DNA from: JBAIYU01 sp036763085
Lineage (GTDB): Bacteria > Bacillota > Negativicutes > DSM-1736 > Dendrosporobacteraceae
Assembly (NCBI RefSeq): GCF_036763085.1
Contig: NZ_JBAIYU010000031.1
Coordinates: 1-64,000, forward strand
Direction: 5' to 3'
Length of the DNA stretch: 64,000 bases
Shown: piece by piece, positions 58,831-64,000 of the stretch
Layout: the number at the start of each line of letters is the position of its first letter
Numbering within the stretch: position 1 is the first letter of the stretch
Notes under the pieces: generated by a model
The model's input: only the letters and a program-made list of their open reading frames with translations
Told to the model about the DNA's origin: nothing
Databases searched by the model: none
Position numbers and translations under genes: made by a program

Positions 58831-59910
58831 TTATCTTCGCTTATTCTTATTTTTAATGAAATCTCTTGCTTGTTTCATACCACCAACGCTGCTGAACATT
58901 CTTTCAATCTTTTCATGCTCAAGCTGTCGTGAGGTCATTCCCTGATAAGAAATTTCGTTTTGCAGTTTTTGATAGTTTCTAAGTCTTTCTGATGCAAGAG
59001 TGCCGCTTTTGATAGCGTCGTTTACTGCACAGCCTGGTTCGTTTTGATGAGCGCAGTCAGAAAAACGACAGTGTTGTGCTAGTTCATCTATGTCTGCGAA
59101 AGATTTAGACAAATCAGCAGATTCTAACTGCAATTCGCGCATACCAGGAGTATCTATGACGACTCCCCCTGTAGGAAGCAGAAACAACTGTCTATGTGTT
59201 GTAGTATGTCTGCCCTTATCAGCAATGCCAACTTCCCTTGTTGCAAGCAAGTTGTCGCCCAACAGACAATTTATAAGTGTGGACTTGCCAACCCCGGATG
59301 AACCAACGAAAGCTACAGACTTTCCATGGCGGAGGTACTTGTTGATATCAGTACATCCATTTTCATTCATGCTGGACGTTATTACTATATCTGTTCCTAT
59401 AGCTGCCAAGGAGGTCTCCGCCAGTTTTGCTGGCAGGTCATCACAAAGGTCGGCTTTGGTTAGTACAACAACCGGTGAAGCTCCACTATCCCATGCTATT
59501 GCCAGGTATCGTTCCAAGCGGCGCAGATTAAAATTGTTATTTAAAGACATGCAGATAAAAACCGTATCGATATTTGCAGCAACAATTTGACTTTGACTCG
59601 AAGTCCCAGCACCCTTTCGCGCAAAGGCACTTTTGCGACAAAGTCTGCTGTGAATAATAGCGTTTCCGCCGTGGTTGTCAGTGCGATCAACTAAAACCCA
59701 ATCACCTACAACTGGATAATCTAGATTGCTTTGAGCCATAAAGCCGAATTTACCGGAGACTTCAGCGCGTATTTCTCCGTTTTCAGTAAAAACTGTGTAA
59801 TAATCTTTATATTGTATTGATACTCTTGCTATATATAATGTGGGATATATAGCAGCTTCTCGTTCTAATTCGTCAGTAAGTCCTAAGTCACGTAAATTTA
59901 AAGTTGTCAA
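58831..59910 (-). CDS. rsgA: Ribosome small-subunit-dependent GTPase A
   Basis: 359 aa. OB-fold N-terminal domain (ARVSIQYKDYYTVFTENGEI), circularly permuted GTPase (G4 VVLTKADL before G1 FVGSSGVGKSTLINCLLG, G3 IDTPGMREL) and a zinc C-terminal segment with CRFSDCAHQNEPGCAV. Late 30S-subunit assembly checkpoint. TTG at 59910 with GGGAGG; the longer frame to 59940 begins upstream of that site and is not used. A short upstream reading frame and hairpin precede it. Confidence 0.92.
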   Translation of the reverse strand: MTTLNLRDLGLTDELEREAAIYPTLYIARVSIQYKDYYTVFTENGEIRAEVSGKFGFMAQSNLDYPVVGDWVLVDRTDNHGGNAIIHSRLCRKSAFARKGAGTSSQSQIVAANIDTVFICMSLNNNFNLRRLERYLAIAWDSGASPVVVLTKADLCDDLPAKLAETSLAAIGTDIVITSSMNENGCTDINKYLRHGKSVAFVGSSGVGKSTLINCLLGDNLLATREVGIADKGRHTTTHRQLFLLPTGGVVIDTPGMRELQLESADLSKSFADIDELAQHCRFSDCAHQNEPGCAVNDAIKSGTLASERLRNYQKLQNEISYQGMTSRQLEHEKIERMFSSVGGMKQARDFIKNKNKRR

Positions 59911-59942
59911 TTTGATTTCCTCCCGTAGTAAAAATAACAATA

Positions 59943-59985
59943 GAGGGAGGGCTTATAATACTATTTTAAAAGCTCCTCCCCATTA
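59943..59985 (-). promoter_or_regulatory. Hairpin between the leader frame and rsgA; possible attenuator
   Basis: On the minus strand a GGGAGGAGCTT arm pairs with AAGCCCTCCC, followed by TCTATTGTTATTTTT. It overlaps the last codons of the 16-residue leader frame, so ribosome movement could alter folding. Confidence 0.4.
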
Positions 59986-60016
59986 ATACGGACTGAGCTT
60001 TCTGTTGTTTAAACAT
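59966..60016 (-). CDS. Possible leader peptide upstream of rsgA, 16 aa
   Basis: ATG at 60016 is preceded by AAAGGAGTTGATATT, a strong ribosome binding site. The 16-codon product MFKQQKAQSVLMGRSF stops inside the hairpin that precedes rsgA. No obvious run of regulatory codons. It may be a real leader or a chance frame. Confidence 0.35.
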   Translation of the reverse strand: MFKQQKAQSVLMGRSF

Positions 60017-60167
60017 AATATCAACTCCTTTAATATTACTATATCACATTTTTAGTTTAATATTAACTAGAGCTTGGTAATCCATGTATAGATAATGTTT
60101 CTAAGTTTTACAGGAATTACTTAAAAGATTCACGAACATGTAAAGATCACTTTTTGGAGGAAAACTA

Positions 60168-61034
60168 ATGAAAGCAGTTAATAAGATTGGCCGAGGAATG
60201 CTCTTTACCTTTGAAGATGATATTACGATATATTTAATTCAGTCTTGTAATAGATGGTTTTTATGTGATACCCACTTAGGACCGCTTTCAATGGAATATA
60301 TAAAAAAATATATCTCGCAAAAACCAAATGTCAACGATATTGTAGTCTTTAACACTCATTCGGATTGGGATCATATATGGGGCAATTGTGCATTTAAAGA
60401 TAAATTAATAATTGGTCACGAAACATGCCGAAGAAGGATTAGCGAAATTGGAGCATATGAACTTGAAATATTAAACGATCACCATAAAGGTAATATAGAA
60501 TTAGTTTTACCTAAATTGACGTTTAATGATCGGTTAATCTTTGAGGAGGACGATATCGAATTTATATACGCACCGGGGCACACGATAGATTCCTCGATAT
60601 GCTTTGACCGTAAAGATTCAGTGCTGTTTGTTGGAGATTTAGTAGAGTATCCAATACCATATTTAGACTATCATGATTTAGAAGTTTATATTAAGACGTT
60701 AGAATTTATTAAAAGTTTCTCCGCAAAGCTTAAAGTATCATCACACTCAGGTATTATTGATAATGTGATAATTGATAGCAACATTGCTTATATACGAGGT
60801 ATTCTTGAAGGAACCTACATAGATCCGAACGAGTATCAAGGGTGTGTAGATGTTCATAACTTTAACATTAATAATAGACTATTCTTAAAGTATGAAAACA
60901 TTGTTCGGAATAAATTGAAGACCAATTTTAACTATGCTGAATTCAGAAGAAATTTCGGGAGTTTAAAAGAGGCAAAATATGGTGACTTAGAGAAAGCGTT
61001 AGAGCTTTGTCTGGCACAGTTTTCTAAATGCTGA
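60168..61034 (+). CDS. MBL-fold metallo-hydrolase
   Basis: 288 aa. Metal motif in VFNTHSDWDHIWGN (H-x-D-x-D-H, first His of the pair replaced by a shorter form), then IIGHETC, IYAPGHTIDSS, FVGDLVEY and SSHSGII. A C-terminal helical region of about 90 residues is not typical of the minimal fold. ATG at 60168 with TTGGAGG. Substrate unknown. Confidence 0.82.
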   Translation: MKAVNKIGRGMLFTFEDDITIYLIQSCNRWFLCDTHLGPLSMEYIKKYISQKPNVNDIVVFNTHSDWDHIWGNCAFKDKLIIGHETCRRRISEIGAYELEILNDHHKGNIELVLPKLTFNDRLIFEEDDIEFIYAPGHTIDSSICFDRKDSVLFVGDLVEYPIPYLDYHDLEVYIKTLEFIKSFSAKLKVSSHSGIIDNVIIDSNIAYIRGILEGTYIDPNEYQGCVDVHNFNINNRLFLKYENIVRNKLKTNFNYAEFRRNFGSLKEAKYGDLEKALELCLAQFSKC

Positions 61035-61174
61035 AGTTCCTAGTAACAAAAAGAAATTAGCGTGCTTAAGACAGCTACAGCCTAGAATAATGTATACAAA
61101 TCGGCTATTCTTGCATCTTTCAAACTAATATGCTACTATATCAATTATATCAAAGAGGCCATGGGGAGACGTTC

Positions 61175-61549
61175 ATGACGAAAGGTCAAATAGAAGCCAA
61201 GTTAAGTGAAGCCATAAGCAAGTTTGAAATAGAGGTTATGGGGCGAGGGCCCAAGCAAATCCGCACATTTATTTTACAAGACTTGATTGTGGTAAGATTA
61301 AATGGCTTTCTCAGTCCGTCTGAACGGAAACTGGCCGAAAGCAACCAAGGTGTAGAGTTATTAAAGAAACTTCGTACTACCTTATTTGAAAATGCTCGAA
61401 ATGACTTAGAGGTTCTCGTCAAAACAGTAACTAATACAGATATTATAAGTATACACTCTGATGTTAGCACCAGAATTGGTGAGAATATCATTGTATTTAC
61501 TGTTGGGGAGAACTTAGAAGATAAACTTAAAGCTAAATTGGGAGACTAA
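61175..61549 (+). CDS. DUF2294 protein
   Basis: 124 aa from ATG 61175 (MTKGQIEAKLSEAISKFEIE), with GGGGAG upstream. Family markers: GRGPKQIRTFILQDLIVVRL, GFLSPSERKLAE, ISIHSDVSTRIGENIIVFTV. DUF2294 proteins are short cytoplasmic proteins common in Firmicutes; function unknown. Confidence 0.88.
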   Translation: MTKGQIEAKLSEAISKFEIEVMGRGPKQIRTFILQDLIVVRLNGFLSPSERKLAESNQGVELLKKLRTTLFENARNDLEVLVKTVTNTDIISIHSDVSTRIGENIIVFTVGENLEDKLKAKLGD

Positions 61550-61574
61550 CGAAGGGTTTTAACCAGTCGAACGT

Positions 61575-61630
61575 AATCCAATATCTATCTAATTCCTTGA
61601 AGGGGATTTAATAGATATTGGATTTTTTAT
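61575..61630 (+). terminator. Terminator of the DUF2294 gene
   Basis: Stem AATCCAATATCTAT/ATAGATATTGGATT with TTTTTATT; 22-base loop. Confidence 0.85.
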
Positions 61631-61709
61631 TGTAAAAATAAGACATTATCTACAGATATTAGGGTGCTGATGAGTGGTTTTTATTTTTTCAGAAAAAGGA
61701 GTGATAAAA

Positions 61710-63074
61710 GTGCGTAAAGATTTATTAGAAAAAGACCTTCTGTCTTATAATCCTAAAAGATGGAGGATTAATATTCCTTTTAAGGATTATAGCTTTAAGG
61801 TTGAAGATTTTGTACCCGCGTTATCCGGGGCAATAGGAAAAGTAGCAATAGTTGCTGCTTTTGCAGTGGCCTGGTCAAAGGGCTTTGGTATTACTGACCC
61901 ATCATTTGTTACAGAGAATGTAAGGCTTGAAATAGTCTTAGGGAGTATACTGACACTCATTCTATGTGCCTTTTTAAACCCTTACGCCGGTCCTCCCGGG
62001 ACACTTGCTCCATTAATCCCTATCATCCCATTAATGGTTGTTTCAGGTGTCCATCCATTACCGTTAGGAATTATGATCGGACTAATTGGATTAGTGATTG
62101 CCTCCTTTAATTGGTTTAGCAAGATTGTTCAAATCAATGGTACGGGAACAAAAGGTGGAGTAATATTATTATTCGGGTTTATGGGTATAACCAGTTCGCT
62201 GGATACTTTGCGTTCTTGGTCCATTATTCAAGGTTCTCCTGATATTTTTACTATTCTTATAGTAGCGGGAGTAGTGCTATTTTTAATTTTAAATAAACTT
62301 AAGCTCCGCTGGCTTATCATACCAATATGTGCTGCCGCCGCGCTAGTTATATCGGCATCCTTTGGTATTTATCCTGCGTTTAAAACAGGAGCAGGTTTGC
62401 CTACTATTGACGCTAGTTTATGGTGGAATGAAAAATGGGGTATTGGATGGGGGCTGAGTGCGAGTAATTTTATCAGCGCACTTCCATTTGCAATACTCGC
62501 AGTGGTTATGTGGCCAATCGATGCTGTGGCGATAAAAACTATCCAGGAAAACAACTATCCTAAAGAAGCTAAAAAGGCAGTTTTTGATATGAATGACACC
62601 TATTTAATTGTTGCGCTAAGAAATATAATTGGAGTGGTCTTGGGTGGGGGGCAGGTTGCCGCTGTTTGGAGAAGCTTTATGATTCCCCTCGGCATGGTAA
62701 AGCGTCCAATAGGTGCAAGTGCTTTTTTGTTAGGGGTAGTTGGTATAGCATTTGGACTACTAGGATTCCCAATAGATATTGCAGTTTTTCCGCCGCTCTT
62801 AGGGCTTGTACTAATCTTCGGTGTATATTTGCCCCTTGTAGAAGTCGGTTTAGATACAATTAAGAGTACGGCTGAAATACAGATTGCAGCGGTATGTTTT
62901 ATTATAGGAATTGCTGTTAATCCGGTAATTGGCTGGATTGCGGCAGTTCTTATAGAAAACTTCAAGCTGATAAGTGCCTCTGAATGTACAAGAACACTTA
63001 CTCGACAAGAAAAACTCATTACTGCCTCATTAGCCGGAATAACTCTATCCACGTTTTTTATGGCTAGCGTTTAA
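61710..63074 (+). CDS. DUF3360 putative membrane transporter
   Basis: 454 aa, about 11-12 membrane helices, with a basic N-terminal tail (YNPKRWRINIPFKDYSFK). Recognisable DUF3360 segments: FLNPYAGPPGTLAPLIPIIP, NGTGTKGGVILLFGFMG, VMWPIDAVAIKTIQENNYP and VVLGGGQVAAVWRSFMIPLG. The family resembles SulP/NCS2-type anion or base carriers, but the substrate is not known. GTG at 61710 with AAAGGAG; an in-frame ATG at 61674 has no ribosome binding site. Confidence 0.82.
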   Translation: MRKDLLEKDLLSYNPKRWRINIPFKDYSFKVEDFVPALSGAIGKVAIVAAFAVAWSKGFGITDPSFVTENVRLEIVLGSILTLILCAFLNPYAGPPGTLAPLIPIIPLMVVSGVHPLPLGIMIGLIGLVIASFNWFSKIVQINGTGTKGGVILLFGFMGITSSLDTLRSWSIIQGSPDIFTILIVAGVVLFLILNKLKLRWLIIPICAAAALVISASFGIYPAFKTGAGLPTIDASLWWNEKWGIGWGLSASNFISALPFAILAVVMWPIDAVAIKTIQENNYPKEAKKAVFDMNDTYLIVALRNIIGVVLGGGQVAAVWRSFMIPLGMVKRPIGASAFLLGVVGIAFGLLGFPIDIAVFPPLLGLVLIFGVYLPLVEVGLDTIKSTAEIQIAAVCFIIGIAVNPVIGWIAAVLIENFKLISASECTRTLTRQEKLITASLAGITLSTFFMASV

Positions 63075-63143
63075 GTAGTTCGAAGATAAGTATTATGAAA
63101 TGTGAAAATAATAAGCAAGCTAGATAGATGAATATTTTTATGG

Positions 63144-63190
63144 AAAAGCGTTTATATCTAAGGTTAGGTTTAGATATAAACGCTTTTTAA
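63144..63190 (+). terminator. Terminator of the DUF3360 gene
   Basis: Stem AAAAGCGTTTATATCTAA/TTTAGATATAAACGCTTTTT. The 63191-63315 stretch after it shows no gene. Confidence 0.85.
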
Positions 63191-63315
63191 AAAATATGGA
63201 TTTATAAAATCTAAAATATTTACATTACAAACCCTTTTAGCCAATATGACTTAGGCCGATTAATCTTAAGTACCAGATTTAACTATTGACGGCACTATAA
63301 TAAAAACATACAATA

Positions 63316-63327
63316 GTGTATATACAC
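63316..63327. promoter_or_regulatory. MarR operator palindrome (first copy)
   Basis: Perfect 12-bp palindrome GTGTATATACAC 31 bp before the MarR start. An identical 12-mer precedes the next gene at 63858. Confidence 0.7.
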
Positions 63328-63358
63328 GTAATAAAGTGAGTATGAAAGGAAATTTGCT

Positions 63359-63802
63359 GTGGAACGCATTAATAAACTATATCCTAAAAGTTCGAGTATA
63401 TGTAATTGTATGAATATTCGTCGGGCTTCTCGTGCTGTCACCCAGTTCTATGATGAAGTGCTCCAACCAAGTGGACTTACTATTGCCCAATTAGGGTTGT
63501 TGCGCCACATTGAGCTTGCGGAAAAAATAACGATCAGTGCATTAGCTAAGATGATCCGCATTGACCGGACTACTCTTAACCGTAATTTGAAACCGATGGC
63601 TGAAGCGGGCCTTATTGTTATTAACCCTGGAGAAGATTCGCGCACCAGAGAAATAACATTGACAGAAGAAGGGAAAGTTGCAGTCACTAATGCTTGGAAA
63701 CTATGGGGAGAGGCCCAAGTATCTCTAAAGGAATACCTCGGTGAAGAAGATTTGACAAAGTTAATACAGTTGCTGTCGAAGTTAGAGGCACTAGTACCTT
63801 GA
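63359..63802 (+). CDS. MarR-family transcriptional regulator
   Basis: 147 aa. Winged HTH: SGLTIAQLGLLRHIELAEKI, ALAKMIRIDRTTLNRNLKPM, wing EDSRTREITLTEEG. An N-terminal CNCMN at about residues 14-18 gives two Cys that could sense redox state. GTG at 63359 with AAAGGA. Identical palindromes before this gene and the next imply self-regulation and control of the reductase-like gene. Confidence 0.88.
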   Translation: MERINKLYPKSSSICNCMNIRRASRAVTQFYDEVLQPSGLTIAQLGLLRHIELAEKITISALAKMIRIDRTTLNRNLKPMAEAGLIVINPGEDSRTREITLTEEGKVAVTNAWKLWGEAQVSLKEYLGEEDLTKLIQLLSKLEALVP

Positions 63803-63857
63803 GCTGGATTGAAAATCCCTGTTTGTAGTATGGGGGGGCTATTTTTTACTATTTTGA

Positions 63858-63869
63858 GTGTATATACAC
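63858..63869. promoter_or_regulatory. MarR operator palindrome (second copy)
   Basis: GTGTATATACAC, identical to 63316-63327, 34 bp before the start of the following gene. Confidence 0.7.
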
Positions 63870-63903
63870 ATAAAATAAATCAACTATTAAGGAGTGATGG
63901 ATT

Positions 63904-64000
63904 ATGGAGAAAACAATTCGAGAATATATTTTAAACTTAGGTGTAGATGACGTTGGCTTTGCGAATGCTGCAGCGTATCAGAGTCCTAAGTCGTATGAAA
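63904..64000 (+). CDS. QueG/epoxyqueuosine-reductase-like 4Fe-4S protein, partial
   Basis: Only 32 codons are in the window (MEKTIREYILNLGVDDVGFA, then NAAAYQSPKSYE). The N terminus resembles 'epoxyqueuosine reductase' and related 4Fe-4S double-cluster proteins, where a short helix precedes GADxVGFA. AGGAGTGATGG upstream. The iron-sulfur and cobalamin regions lie beyond the window, so the call is tentative. Confidence 0.5.
   Translation, partial: MEKTIREYILNLGVDDVGFANAAAYQSPKSYE

Overview
The window reads as a chromosomal segment of a low-GC, endospore-forming, diderm-type Firmicute. Gene content fits Negativicutes, probably Sporomusaceae (Pelosinus/Sporomusa-like): LL-diaminopimelate aminotransferase, a SPOCS (DUF3794) spore-coat type protein, a SpoVB-like flippase, RNase J, T-box control of trp, strong AGGAGG ribosome binding sites and frequent TTG/GTG starts. 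This assignment is inference from gene content; no 16S gene is present.

Region 1 (1-13093) is an integrative mobilizable element. In order it carries a cI-like repressor with two operators, an excisionase-like HTH, a winged-helix protein, a non-coding inverted-repeat region that could be oriT, a MobC-like ribbon-helix-helix protein, a VirD4-type coupling protein, a MobF (TrwC/TraI) relaxase-helicase and a tyrosine integrase. No mating-pore genes are seen, so transfer would need a helper. Between integrase and right end lies cargo that looks like anti-phage defence: a small ThsB/MTH538-like TIR protein, a TIR-membrane fusion, an ApeA/HEPN-like protein, a DUF2971 protein, and an orphan FtsH extracellular domain. 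The right boundary is a duplicated 3' half of tRNA-Gly(CCC) at 13049-13093.

Region 2 (13.1-21.7 kb) holds a frameshifted methyltransferase, a CBO0543-like membrane protein, then the tryptophan operon in the order trpD-F-C-B-A-E-G. It is preceded by a strong sigma-A promoter and a T-box leader with a TGG specifier and two successive antiterminator/terminator modules. trpF appears to start at ATT.

Region 3 (21.7-38.5 kb) is housekeeping: prfC with a structured leader, NDH-2, a DUF4931 protein, a SpoVB-like flippase, a lipid kinase, a DUF815 ATPase, fetAB-like ABC genes, dapL, a SPOCS protein with a His/Cys/Asp-rich insert, a GH18 hydrolase, thpR and RNase J. A structured dispersed repeat occurs four times in the window, always in the same orientation.

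Region 4 (38.6-47.3 kb) has an ECF sigma / membrane protein / two ABC ATPases / permease-pseudopeptidase operon, then a DUF362 lipoprotein, a NapH-NapG-like polyferredoxin fusion and a small secreted protein.

Region 5 (47.3-64 kb) is a mixed chromosomal region: GntR and EamA genes, a secreted protein made of three repeats, a bioH-like/bioC pair behind a BirA-type operator, a PH-domain protein, HD hydrolase, ferritin-like, VOC, Lrp, isochorismatase-like hydrolase, amidase, AraC/GyrI-like, lipoprotein, rsgA with a possible leader peptide, MBL hydrolase, DUF2294, a DUF3360 transporter, and a MarR gene whose palindromic operator is repeated before the next gene, which runs off the window.
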